Origin: Ichthyophis bannanicus
Lineage: Eukaryota; Chordata; Amphibia; Gymnophiona; Ichthyophiidae
NCBI GenBank assembly: GCA_033557465.1
Contig: CM066037.1
Coordinates: 200,693,156 to 200,757,155, forward strand
Reading direction: 5' to 3'
Length of the DNA: 64,000 bases
The translations under genes and the position numbers were made by a program. How positions within the stretch are numbered: position 1 is the first letter of the stretch; every line of letters starts with the position of its first letter. The notes below the pieces were generated by a model that was given only the letters and a program-made list of their open reading frames with translations, had not been told where the DNA came from and ran no database searches. Positions 21,005 through 31,398 of this stretch are shown here, in pieces.

Positions 21005-21138
21005 AGAGACAGGGGTTTTTTTAAAATGTAATTTAAAAAAAAAAAAAGCAGAATGTTCTTTGCGCGGGGCCCCCTGAAACGCGGAGCCCTGTGCAAAAAA
21101 CATTCTTGCTCAATGGACGGGCCGGCCCTGGGTCTCAT

Positions 21139-21446
21139 GGCCTTATCCACTTTCAGATTTGCAAGCTGTTCATAAGCATCTTCTTTCATGAACGGTGTGG
21201 CATCTACTCCATTCCCATTTGTACTTTTGTCAGTCATGCATGGTCCTTACTAAGATTTTCTTTAGTGAACACGAAACAGAAACATTCATTTAGCACTTCC
21301 ACTTTGTTCTTGCCACTTTTCACAAATCAGTCCTTAGCACTTTTGTGTCTTGGAATTCCACCTCTGGCCTTCCTTCTCTCCCCAATACACCTGAAAATGT
21401 TTTGTCACCTAGCTTTACATTTTTAGCCATTTTTTCTTCTGCATTT
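21139..21446 (-). pseudogene. CR1-like LINE ORF2, pre-RT part
   Basis: Minus-strand frames give VEVLNECFCFVFTKENLS, then DAYEQLANLKVDKAMRP, the region just before the xGPDGIHPRxL block of CR1-type RT. It joins to 18045-18369 once the hAT is removed. Its upstream end is interrupted at 21447-21460 by the L1 target duplication, and the gene continues at 31778. Confidence 0.65.
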
Positions 21447-21460
21447 GTTTTTTGCCATCC
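21447..21460. repeat. TSD of the ORF1-only L1 (left copy)
   Basis: GTTTTTTGCCATCC here matches GTTTTTTTCCATCC at 31764-31777 with one mismatch. The 14-bp length is typical of L1 target-primed insertion. It defines 21461-31763 as the inserted interval. Confidence 0.8.
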
Positions 21461-22785
21461 TTTTTTTTGTATTTTATATATTTATTGATGTTTTGAAATT
21501 ATACAACAATAAAACACAGAACAAAAGGAAAATCTCCATGAAGTTCACATTAAAGCATGCCAAAAAGTAATAAATAAAGAAAAAATGGAAGTTAGCCCAC
21601 ATCAAGGGAGCAATGACTAAATAAAAGAAAAATACAAATGTAAAGGAAAACAAGAGACAATAGTCTCACAAAAGCTGCAAACTAAATCTCCAAAAGAGAC
21701 TGTGTAAGAACAAGGTCTCTAAAACCCCTCAACCTTCCTCAGCCACAGGGGCAATCATTTCCTTACTAATCAGAAGTTTCTCCAAGTGAGAAGGATCAAG
21801 AAATACATATTTCACCCCCAGCAGTGTAATAAGACACTTACAGGGAAATTGTAAATAAAAGGTACCAGAAAGACCCAGTACCCGAGACCTAAAGAGCAAA
21901 AAAGCCTTCCTTCAGACTTGGGTAGCTCTGGAGACATCCGGGAAAATCTGAAGCTTCCCACCACAAAAAATAGCATTTTTATGTTGAAAATAACTCCTCA
22001 TTATTAAAGCTTTATCCCCATCATTCAAAAGGGAAACAACTAAGGTAGCTCCAGTAGTTATAATATCGTGTGAATCCTCAAGAAAAGCTGAGAGAGAGAA
22101 CTCCGGGCTAATCTCCAGGATTCCCTCCCCCTTCTGTTCCGAGGAAGACCTCACTCTTTTATCGGGAATATAAAACAAACGTGAAATCACAATCTCATTA
22201 GCAACAGGTAATAACAAAATTTCTGTAAAATATTTTCTTAACAGGATCTCTGGTAATAACAAATGAGTCTGAGGAAAATTAATAAAAAGCAAATTCTTAC
22301 TACGAAAAGTATTCTCCAGAGATTCCATCTTCTGGTGTATCAGCTGGCTATCCTTAATAAAGGAAGAGCCTGCTGAACTTAATGTAAGCAAGTGAGAATT
22401 CAGGCCGGAAACCTTTCTCTCCATGGTCTCCAGCCTGGCGTCCACCTGTTGAAATTTTGCAGTAGTCTACTGGGAAAATACACAAAATTGAGGTACTATT
22501 GTAATGAGAAGGGCCTCAGTGCGTGAGACAATCTGCCAAACATCCTGTAAAGAAACAGTAGAATTCATTACAGAAGAACAAACCTGATCCAAATTACATT
22601 GCACAGGAGTAGGGCAAGGAGTCAAATCACTGAGGCCACCAAAAAAAGAAAGCGGACCAGCCCCATGAGGAGAGTCTTGCAAAATCGGCTCAGAAGGGGG
22701 GGCGGAGTCCACTCCAGGGAGCTCAAAGAGATTCCCTCACCTGACGATAATGACTGCAGCCTGGCTTGCTCTAAAACAGCGGTTC
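21461..22785 (-). mobile_element. ORF1-only L1 element, 3' part
   Basis: Minus-strand L1-type element: poly(A) (T-run at 21461), a short 3' UTR with ATAAATATATAAAATAC, and ORF1. No ORF2 lies between ORF1 and the poly(A), although the termini are bounded by a 14-bp duplication. The 5' part (31399-31763) is displaced by the hAT-ended element. The arrangement resembles mammalian HAL1 (half-L1); that comparison is by structure only. Confidence 0.75.
21729..22785 (-). pseudogene. L1-type ORF1 protein (main part)
   Basis: RNA-binding chaperone-like ORF1p. From the N-terminal side: QARLQSLSSGEGISLSSLEW, a 1-base indel in a C-run near 22698, a TAG within the coiled coil (about 22464-22466), then VDARLETMERKVSGL (coiled coil). 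An RRM-like region follows (NLLFINFPQTHLLLPEILL). The CTD has GGKLQIFPDVSRATQV, a CGA-to-TGA stop at 21912-21914, and then RVLGLSGTFYLQFPCKCLI to a natural stop at 21729-21731. The ATG is at 31490, beyond the hAT insertion. Confidence 0.75.
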
Positions 22786-22952
22786 TCAACCTGTGGGTTG
22801 CGACCCCCACGGGGGTCACCACAGGATTTAGCAGGGGTCGCCTCACTCCAAGTTATAAAAAATAAAAAAGCGCACAAGTTGTTGCCGCTGCCGAGTCCGC
22901 TTCTCGGCTGCGGCAAACTCACCGCCTCTGATCTTCTGCCGCGGTGGCTCCC

Positions 22953-23161
22953 TGCCTCTTAGGGAACCACTGCTGTGCCTGTGAAAATGTTGCAGAGCCT
23001 TCCCGTCTCTCGACGGGCTCCGTGCAGCATTGTCCCGCCTCCAAAGGAAGTTGTTTATCACTTCCTTTGGAGGCGGGACAATGCTGCACGGAGCCCATCG
23101 AGAGACAGAAAGGCTCCACAACGGCTTCACAGGCACAGCAGCGGTTCCCTAAAAGACAGAA
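22953..23161. repeat. Palindrome with ~100-bp arms
   Basis: The arms run from about 22953 to 23051 and from 23061 to 23161, with core words GGAGGCGGGACAATGCTGC on either side of a TTGTTTATCA loop. It sits between the left hAT terminus and the minisatellite, a mirror of the arrangement in the first hAT (18370-21130). Confidence 0.8.
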
Positions 23162-23449
23162 AGCTGCGGCTGCAGAAGAACAGGGCAGTAGCAGGCAGAC
23201 ATAGGGAGAGGGGAGGAGGGGGCAGGGAACCTGCAACGGGGCTGACATGGGGAGAGGGAGGGAGGGGGCTGACTTGGGCAGAAGGGGAGCTGACTTGGAC
23301 AGAGGGGGGCTGACATGGATGGATGGATGGAGGGAAGGAGGGAGGGGGGCTGACATGGACAAAGGGGAGAGACAGGGGGACATACAGGACAAAGGGGAGA
23401 GACAGTGCTGGACAGAGGGGATAAATGCTGGACAGAGGGGAGAGACAGT

Positions 23450-24440
23450 GCGGGTTAGGATTATAATGGGCTGATGGGGGGGGGGCTAGCACTGGTAATG
23501 GGCAGATGGGGGGGCTAGGACTGGTAATGGGTTGATTAGGGAAGGCTAGGACTGGGAATGGACTGATCAAGGGGGGTGGTTGGGACTGGTAATGGACTGA
23601 TGGGGGGCTAGCATTGGAAATAAGATGATCGGGGAGGTTAGGACTGGAAATGGGCTGATTAGAGGAGGCTAGGACTAGTAATGGACTGATGGGGGCAGGC
23701 TAGTAATGGGCTGATTAGGGGAGACTGGCACTGGTAATGGGCTGAAGGGGGACTAGCACTGGAAATGATCTGATTAGAGGATGCTAGGACTGACAATGGG
23801 CTGATGGGGGGGGGGGGAGGACGGGTAATGGGCTGATTAGGGGAGCCTAGCACTGGTAATGGGGTTGAGGGGGGACTAGCACTGGAAATGAGCTGATTAG
23901 GGGAGTCTAGTACTGGTAATGGGCTGATGGGGTGAAGTAGAACTGGTAATGGACTGATGGGAAGCTAGCATTGGAAATGAGCTGATTGGGGGGGGGGGGG
24001 CTATGACTGGAAATGGGCTGATTAGCGGAAGCTAGGGCTGGTAATGAGCTGATGGGGGTAGGACTGGTATTGAGCTGATGGGGGTAGGAGTGGTATTGGG
24101 CTGATTAGGGGAGGCTAGCACTGGAAGTGAGCTGATTGGGGGGCTTTGACTGGGAATGGGCTGATGGTGGGGAGGGGAGGATAGAGCTGCTGGCCCTGGA
24201 AGAAAACGGGGGGCTAAGGTTACAAATGGGCTGATACGAGGGGATGGGAGAATGGAATTGAAAGGGACTGGATCTGAGAGGGGCTGCCATGGTATTTGTA
24301 CTAGAAGGGACTGGTCAGAGGGGAAGGAGGGGGACTGGAAGGGAATGGACACCAGTGGCAGTCATGGAAATGCAAGTTGACATTGGAAGGTACTGGGAGT
24401 GAGGACTGGAAAGGGACTGATACTGGGGAGGGTTACTGGG
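23450..24440. repeat. Minisatellite, TAGGACTGGTAATGGGCTGAT type
   Basis: Degenerate units of about 25-45 bp contain GGACTGGTAATGGGCTGAT separated by G-runs. This is the reverse complement of the unit in the minisatellite at 19370-20600, although the two carrier elements have different termini. Confidence 0.85.
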
Positions 24441-24666
24441 ACTGGAAATAGGCTGATGGAAAGAAGTGAAGAAAATGAAGAGATAAGAAGTGGTAGATGG
24501 ACCATAGACCACAGAAAGAGAACTAAGAGAAGACAGGAAAGCAGAAGCCTCAGATCGGGACCAGCATGATCAGAGAATAAATTGGTCAGACAACAAAGGT
24601 AGAAAAAATAATTTTATTTCATATTAGTGATTTGACTACAAAATCATAATAATTTTGAAATCAAAT

Positions 24667-24867
24667 GGAAGTACAGACTAGATGGGCCTTGTGGTCTTTT
24701 TCTGTCATCATGTTTCTATGTTTCTATAGTAACTGAATTCAAAAAAGCATGGGACCAACACAGAGGATCTCTAAAGGTAGAAAGTGGACTGTTGTAGTTG
24801 TTGTTATGGAAGGACAGACTAGATGGGCCTTGTGGTCTTTTTCTGTCATCATGTTTCTATGTTTCTA
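24667..24867 (+). mobile_element. Two tandem CR1-like 3' tails
   Basis: The sequence GGACAGACTAGATGGGCC to the TTTCTATG octamers occurs twice (24667-24727 and 24728-24867). The second copy extends back into ORF2 (KKAWDQHRGSLK codons). Both match the element at 1-380. Probably a severely truncated insertion at the tail of another. Confidence 0.75.
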
Positions 24868-25294
24868 AATATTGTTACGTGTTATTGTGATTAATTATTG
24901 TGGTTTAAATAAGTAAATTTTATAAATAAAAACATATTGCAAAGGCCTATAATATATTAATAACACAGGTCTGTGACTAAAAAGCTGTTTGATTATTTTC
25001 ATCTAATTTCCATGTATTTTGGTGTGCTGAAAACAAATAAAATACTGAAAAAACTCCCAGACATCATGATTTGCCACAACATGCAAAATTGTCTTCAAAT
25101 TTATCAAATATTTTCAAATTACTATTAATTAATTCACATAAGTGCATTTAAGATATAAAATGCCAAAAAAAACCTTAAAGGGGTTGTCCGAGTTATGTAA
25201 AAAAAAATATAGCACTGTAAATCTGATGGTCAGCAATATATACCTAAACTAAGCAAGTTTTAAGTCCGTGCTTCTAATGGTAGAAGGGGTTAAT
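24868..25294. other. AT-rich sequence, no gene seen
   Basis: AT-rich DNA inside the hAT-ended element, between the CR1 tails and the SINE. It has no frame or motif I can support. It may be the internal 5' region of the element that encodes the decayed protein gene. Confidence 0.4.
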
Positions 25295-25500
25295 CTTATT
25301 TATTATTTATTTATTTAGCTGTATTTATATCCCGCTTTTCACCGGGTCAAAGCGGTCATTTGGGGGATACATTTAACACAAGGGGATATGAGACACATAC
25401 ACTAATACTTACAGGGAACATGGGCAATGGAGGATTAAGTGGCTTGCCCAAGACCACAAGGAGTGCCTATAGATTCCTGAAGAATCCAGTGGGAGGGAGA
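25295..25500 (-). mobile_element. SINE with MIR-like core (minus)
   Basis: The low-coordinate side is an L2-style tail (TTATTTATTTATTTAGCTG) and GGTCAAAGCGGTC. Then follows AAGTGGCTTGCCCAAGACC, the reverse of a MIR-like core. The tRNA-like head is not clear, so the copy is probably 5' truncated. Confidence 0.6.
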
Positions 25501-25695
25501 CACAGGGCAGAGAGCAGCAGCTCCGGTCAGTGCAGGGGGCGTGGCCAACACTGTGACGCCTCGTGTACAGACACAGAGCTGCTCTCTCCTGCATGCCACA
25601 CTTGTGCACGAATCATCATCAGGTTCTTGGTTCTAGGCTGTTCACACTTTTTCATCGCAATTCGTGTTAGCTCGTCATTCTTCAACCGCTATGTT

Positions 25696-25791
25696 ATGGC
25701 TCCGTGAAAGTGTATTAATTCGCCAGACAGTTTCTGTTTCATCTGTGGTGAATATACAGTGTTGAAGCAACAGCAGAATATTACAGACTTT
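25696..25791 (+). pseudogene. Unassigned TE-associated protein gene, N-terminal part
   Basis: ATG GCT CCG is followed by TGA (25705-25707, most simply CGA to TGA), then in the same frame KCINSPDSFCFICGEYTVL and a segment ending ITDF. The FCFICGEYT motif is a cysteine pair typical of a zinc-binding head. The frame is interrupted exactly at TTT by copy 3 of the Harbinger-like element and resumes at 29458 as VKKVYFAYFGL. I recall widespread repeat-linked hypothetical proteins of this type in invertebrates and vertebrates but cannot name a domain. Confidence 0.65.
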
Positions 25792-27133
25792 GGGGTATGT
25801 TTACTAAACTGCGGTAATCGTGAATAACGCGCGTTATGTAATGTTAACGATCGTTAGCGTGTCATAACGCGCGTTATGACGCGCTAACGATCGTAATGCT
25901 CCTCGGCGCGGTAAAACACCGCAGAAGGTGGAGAGAGGGCGGAGAGAAGGGGTCAATGGGTGGAGAGTGGGCGGGGAGAGGCTCCCCTCACTCTAACGCG
26001 CTGAATTTCAGGGCTCAATTCCAACGCGAATGAAAACCTGCCGTTAAAGGTCAGCAATGTACAGCCCAGGCAGGGAAACCAAACAACAGTGATAAGTGTG
26101 ATACATGTGCACAGAACAAAAGGGCACAGAAACACTGAAAATGACCCCAACAAACTGGAAAAAAACAATAAACAAGCTGGCCAATAGTGGTATCAATGAG
26201 AAACATCAACCCCTCCCCCCCCGAGTAAGCTCCATAGAACAGATATAAATCATGGAAGGGTCTATACGCCGTCCCCATACAAGGTGAATGAGCCCACAGT
26301 GAAATAGCGCTGCTCAGGGTTTTTCCCACCATCGGACAGGTGCACATGTCCCGCAACATCAGGGTGGGCATGTCGGAATGACAACTGGACAGATGCCGGA
26401 GAAGGGGATACAGAGGGCCACAGGCGGCACATTCTGTGGTGCAGCTGGGCCACAGTGCGGACTAGGGTGATGCCTAGGTGGCCCATACGAATGCTGAAAC
26501 AGCGGAGCAGCCAGACAGCAACTGCTGAAGGTCCAACATGGGCACGAGTGTGTTTCCCAAAGTGTCACAGGGGCTAGTACCCAACAGCTACCCCCAAGGG
26601 CACGGAACATTGGCAGGCAGGTCTGGGGGGGGAGCGTGGACATCTATGCAGGCACCCCTACCCCAGAACCCACACCATAGGCAGCCACCTACCTGCACAC
26701 TGGATGGCCTGAGACTGCGCACCACCAGGTCCACCAGCAGAAGGGCATGTCAGCATGGTGGCTGAGGGATACTGGTGGTGGAGGGGGCAGTGGCAGCTGC
26801 CCAGAGCAGACCGTGGCCTAGCCCTGTGTAGGTGGGTGCCATGCACTGCAACAGACAGGTCCTGTCTGACCAACAGTCATGGTATCACCAGGGAATGCAC
26901 CATCTCTGTGATAACATGGTGGTGCAGTGCACAAAACCAGTCTATTCAGAAGCAGACGGTCACAGGTTCAAGTCCCAGCTGTGGTTTCTGCCAACCCAGT
27001 CCTCATATTTTAACCACTACTATAACGTGCTAATACAGACAGAATCTTTCTTGCAGATGACGTAAACATGCCCAAAACACCTACATTTTACCCTACAGAG
27101 CACAGACACCATAAACATGCACATTACCTAGAG

Positions 27134-27326
27134 AAGAGCCTCCCAAATGCAGTCCTGGAGGGCCAAACACCATCCCGGTTCCATGCTGCCTCTGATAAAG
27201 ATGCCTGTGCTGCATTTCTATGCGCCACCCCCATGGTATGCAGATGTATCTCATGCATATTCATGAGGGACAGCATGAAAACCCGAACAGTGTTTTGCAC
27301 CGCAGGAATGGAGTTGGGAACTTCTG
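27134..27326. mobile_element. hAT-type palindromic MITE inside copy 3
   Basis: Orthologous in position to 6849-7041 in copy 2, with matching inverted segments (AATGCAGTCCTGGAGGGCC at the left and GGAGTTGGGAACTTCTG at the right). More diverged at its outer ends. Confidence 0.6.
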
Positions 27327-28554
27327 CCATAAAGCAGCAGCCAACAGGGGCAGACACACCCGCACCCACAGGCCCCATTATCCAAAGCCTCCTGGAGAGG
27401 CAGGACTTTGGGCTCTGCATGCATCTCCCAATACTAGCACTTTCATACCTTAGTAATGCCACCCTAAACCTGGGAATATGGTACACATCTATCAAAAGGT
27501 TGCTATGATTACTGGCAGATAGCAATTCCTAGGTTAAGTACAATTTTCGGAGTGAGCTGCATCATAGCAACCTTTCTGATGTCTGTGGACTGTGCTACAG
27601 GTCTTGTGTCTGACAGTGTTTACCAATCTGGGGAGTGACTCCTACAGTATTGCATACCATAGCCATGCCTGCACTGTGCCCAGGACTGGTGTGGTGGCCT
27701 GGGCTGCCCAACACCTCTATAGTTGCACAATGATGGCATAGGTGTGGGGCGTGTGTGTCTGTCTATCCAGTGTGTGGTGGCTGCCAACACCCTCCACAGC
27801 CCACACTGTTAGCACTGTTGGCAGTATTAGCCTGCCAATGTGCATAATGAGGAGCAAGGTACCGTGGGAATAGCCTGGATAGGGTGGCCTGGCCGCATCT
27901 GCACAGTGCATAGGGCAATGGCCGGACATTGTAGTGCCCGGTACCACCTGCACGGACAGGGTGGCCATAGCATGTCCTGCTGGGAGGTCACTCTCACCCT
28001 GACTGAGCAGTGACCATGGCATGGCTAGGTTCCCCCATAGTGTTATATAGTATTACTCTTATGTGATGTTTATGGGTTTCCTTTTGGGGCCCAATCACTG
28101 ACTTATCTGCTTGGTGTGTATGCTGATATCTCTGTTCTGGGTACATACATCTCCTCCAGGACCATGCACTATGGACTAGCTGGCGGACTGTCTGCAGCTA
28201 GTATGTGTCTTGCTGGAACACCGTGCAGTGGCTGGAGGCTTGCTGCTGGAGAATGTCAGATAATGGTGGGGGGCAGCTGAGCATTTCCAGGCTTGCCGTC
28301 TGTCTGCTATTGCGTTATGGATGTGTACTGCTCTGCATTGTCTGCCCTGTAGGGGTGTTTGATCCTTAGCAGTACTGGGGTGATGGTTCCCTCTACTGCC
28401 ACCTTTGCAGGGGGGTAGGAAGTGTATCTGTGGGCGGGAGATCCTGTCCCCCACCCTGAGCCCCAGAGGGTGCGTTGGGTGGTGGTATGTAATCTCCCTG
28501 GCAACCACAGCAGAATGTGGGTGTGGTGCCGTGCAGTCCTCCTGTAGCCAGCCA

Positions 28555-29290
28555 GGTGTTTATTAGCAGCTCTAGCCCACTGGTTACTTCACTGCCCATG
28601 GAGCCAGAGGTCATGGGTTCACAACCCACAGTGGGGTTCATCGATAGGGCTGTCTTAGGCATTGTCTATTTTTATTGTATATTAGTGCTGCCAGCAGAAC
28701 CACCCTCAGGGTACTGTCACCTTAGGGTGGCTCATAAGGCGCCTTATACGGTGCCCTATAAAGCGTCTTATAAAGTGCCTTATATGGTGTCCTATAGGAG
28801 ACATTATAGGGTGCCTTGGCAGACAGCGCACTTTATAATGTGCCCTATGGAGTGCCTTCTAGGGTGCCTTATGTGGCACCTTAGGTTACGCCACTGTGAG
28901 GGTGTGTTTGCTGGCAGCACTATTAAAGTACAACTAAACTTCCTCGCAGCCCAATACTTAACCCTTTCCAGGCCAAGCCCAAAACTTTCGGGATCCACAC
29001 TTCTGCCTAACTATTCCTATCAAATGGTATATAATACATGACCATGGCAGAGGGAACGTCACTATTGGAACATATTGAATATGACGGGTACAATTTTCCT
29101 GACATATGCAAACTTTAACCCGGCTGCAGAATGTGGATTAAAATATTATAGTAGGCCTTCAAAGGGTTACACATGACGCCTCAACCAACCTTATTCATTA
29201 GGCACACTGGGGAATCAAACCCATGACCCTTGTACTATCTGTTTGTGTAGTAACCATTGTGCTACAGCTCTGTTTCTGTATGTGGGTGTC
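28555..29290. repeat. Inverted tRNA-like pair and CCTATAGG ladder (copy 3)
   Basis: The forward arm contains CCACTGGTTACTTCACTG and GGGTTCACAACCC. The ladder is at about 28700-28895. The reversed arm (about 29195-29290) contains AATCAAACCCATGACCC and GTAACCATTGTGCTACAGC. Extra AT-rich DNA (about 28950-29170) separates the ladder from the right arm, unlike copy 1. Confidence 0.7.
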
Positions 29291-29457
29291 TGCGCGCCTT
29301 CTTATGCTTAACGCGCAGTAACGCGCCCTGTAACAATCGTTGCTGCGCGGCGCCTTAATGCGCGTTATTGGTAACGATGTCCTTTTCTGGCATTTCTTCT
29401 ACTAACGCAGCTCCTAACGCGAATCACACTAACGCAGTTTAGTAAACATACCCTTTT

Positions 29458-31020
29458 GTGAAAAAAGTATACTTTGCATACTTTGGACTAAAAATTGGAG
29501 ATCAAGATAAAGTCTGGGCGCCTCATAAAGTGTGCAAACGGTGTGTTGAGGACCTCCGAAACTGGTTCAAGGGTAAGAAAATTTTTTTCCGTTATGGGAT
29601 TCCTATGGTATAGCGAGAGGAAAAGAACCATAGTGACGACTGTTACTTTTGTTCATGCGATGTGAAAGGGTTTAATTCCAAATGGAAGCATTCCATTTCA
29701 TATCCCAATCTTCACTCGGCAATTCGTTCCATCCCTCATGGCACAGATATACCAGTACCCAAGCCCCCTGCTACCTTGGAAGAGATACCTAGCTCCGATG
29801 AAGGTGAAGTCATACCTGAATCAAGTTCTGACTTTGAAGATGATACAAGACCAAAATTGTTTTCTCAGGAGGAGATGAATGATTTGGTAAGAGACTTGGA
29901 TCTTCCCAAAGATATCGCTGAGTTACTCGGATCAAGGCTGAAAAGCAGGAATTTATTGTTGCCAGGAGTGTCATCTTCATGGTTCAGACATCGTGAAAAG
30001 GAGTTTGTTCCTTACTTTGCCCAGGAAGACAAGTTGGCTTATTGCATCGATGTTGAAGGTCTGATGGGTCAATTTAAAATCCAATATGATTCAGAGCAAT
30101 GGTGTCTTTTTATAGATTCTTCAAAAAGAAGTCTCAAAGCAGTTTTACTCAACAATGGTTTTTACGCTTCCATACCTGTAGGTCATTCCATACACTTGAA
30201 GGAGAACTTGGAATTGGTTCTTCGTAAACTTAAATATGAAGACCATGGTTGGCAAGTGTGTGGGGACTTGAAGGTCTTGTGCATGCTGCTCGAGCAACAA
30301 GCTGGGTATATCAAATATCCTTGTTTTCTGTGTCTATGGGACAGTCGAGACTGACAAAATCACTGGACCAAGAAGAGTTGGCAGCCGAGGGTGCTGTCGG
30401 TGAAAAAAATGTCCTCCGAGAAACTTTGGTACCTTCCCATAAAGTTCTTCTACCACCTCTCCACATAAATTTTGGGATTGATGAAGCAATTCGTAAAATC
30501 ACTTCCAAGAGATGGAGAATGCTTCAAATACTTGGTCACCAAGTTTCTAGGCCTGTCGGAGGCAAAATTGAAGGAAGGTTTGTTCGTTGGACCAGACATT
30601 AGAAGGCTTATAGTTGATCAAGAGTTTGTCAATACCATGACGGATCCTCAAAAGGAAGGGTGGATTGCATTTAAAGAAGTCGTACAGAAATATTTAGGCA
30701 ATAACAAAGATCCTCACTACAAAAAGATCGTCGGACGAATGTTGAAAGCATTTCAAGCTTTAGGTTGCCTGATGAGTTTGAAAGTGCATTTCTTCCAGTC
30801 CCACCTTGACTACTTTCCTGAAAATCTGGGAGCTGTGAGTGAGGAACAAGGTGAACGATTCCACTGAGACATTAGAGATGGAAAGGAGATACCAGGGAAA
30901 ATAGAGCATTACAATGATGGCAGACTACTGTTGGATGCTTCAGAGAGAGACATTCCAGATGCTACTCACAAGTGTAAATGCACCAAGAGGAGCCTCACAA
31001 GGAAGAAGAATCAAGTTTAG
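29458..31020 (+). pseudogene. Unassigned TE-associated protein gene, main part
   Basis: Continues the gene begun at 25696. In order: GDQDKVWAPHKVCKRCVEDL, GIPMV then TAG (29611-29613), NHSDDCYFCSC (zinc-like cysteines), ISYPNLHSAI, then an open frame 29662-30354. That frame has WCLFIDSSKRSLKAVLL (D152), VCGDLKVLCML (D202) and YPCFLCLWDSRD (C221, C224). A CGA-to-TGA stop ends it at 30352-30354. Two frame changes follow, near 30400 and 30470. The frame 30472-30867 has KLKEGLFVGPDIRRLIVD, GCLMSLKVHFFQSHLDYFP and SEEQGERFH, and traces (MADYCW-like) run to about 31020. D, D, CxxC and E would suit an RNase H-fold transposase; this is inference. Confidence 0.65.
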
Positions 31021-31398
31021 TGTGTGTAGGTGAGCTCATTTCAGTTCAAAAAAGGATTTTCATGAAAATATTGTAATAAAACTTTAATTTTATAAGTCTA
31101 TTTCCATTTATTTTGAGGTATTGCCTAATTTAACATAGTTACCTAAATTGTCAGGAAACGTGATGTCCTATGACAAAATGGAGGTCATTTTCAGATTCAG
31201 CGCACCACAAAAAGATAAAGATTACGTGGAATAACCAAAACAGCTCTCGAAAAAAAAAAATTTTGCAGACAAATGATTACAACGACAATGCGCTAACGGT
31301 AAAGGAAGAAAGACACATTTGATTTTATCATTGGGGGTCATCACAAGTTGACCAATGGTAAAAGGGGTCACGGTACAAAAAAGGTTGAGAACTACTGC

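Larger units (their letters stand above)
18370..21130. mobile_element. hAT-type non-autonomous transposon with 8-bp TSD
   Basis: It begins CAGGGGCGGCCC and ends GGGCCGGCCCTG. The perfect 8-bp duplication GGTCTCAT lies at 18362-18369 and 21131-21138, diagnostic for hAT-type insertion. No transposase frame is present. Contents in order are unique-looking DNA (18500-19370), a large minisatellite (19370-20600) and a GC-rich perfect-arm palindrome (20655-21004). It interrupts the CR1-like RT gene. Confidence 0.85.
25792..29454. mobile_element. Long Harbinger-like element, copy 3 (complete, TSD TTT)
   Basis: It begins GGGGTATGTTTACTAAAC and ends GTTTAGTAAACATACCCT (last base mutated). TTT flanks both sides (25789-25791 and 29455-29457). 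Deleting the element and one TTT restores an open frame across the junction (ITDF-VKKVYF), which proves the ends and the 3-bp duplication. At 3.66 kb with no internal L2 or SINE, it is the best reference for the family. It holds the hAT-type MITE and the tRNA-like palindrome. No transposase frame is evident. Confidence 0.8.
22786..31398. mobile_element. hAT-ended 8.6 kb composite element with 8-bp TSD
   Basis: The left end CAGCGGTTCTCAACCTGTGG and the right end AAAGGTTGAGAACTACTG are inverted. CTCTAAAA is duplicated at 22778-22785 and 31399-31406. Removing the element restores the L1 ORF1 frame (KTDVLEQARLQS). Inside are a palindrome, a minisatellite, CR1 3' tails, a SINE, the Harbinger-like copy 3, and a decayed protein gene that is not a recognisable BED/hATC-type hAT transposase. 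Confidence 0.85.

Noticed and set aside
20640..21060. CpG island or host promoter.
   Set aside because: The GC-rich block is the palindrome of a hAT transposon, not a promoter of a recognisable gene.
20860..21237. 126-codon minus frame mixing GC-rich palindrome and LINE sequence.
   Set aside because: It spans the right end of the hAT and the LINE junction; only the LINE part (21139 onward) has recognisable coding similarity.
22599..23313. Overlapping frames on both strands around the palindrome at 22953-23161.
   Set aside because: Frames arise in pairs because the sequence is a palindrome; none has a domain.
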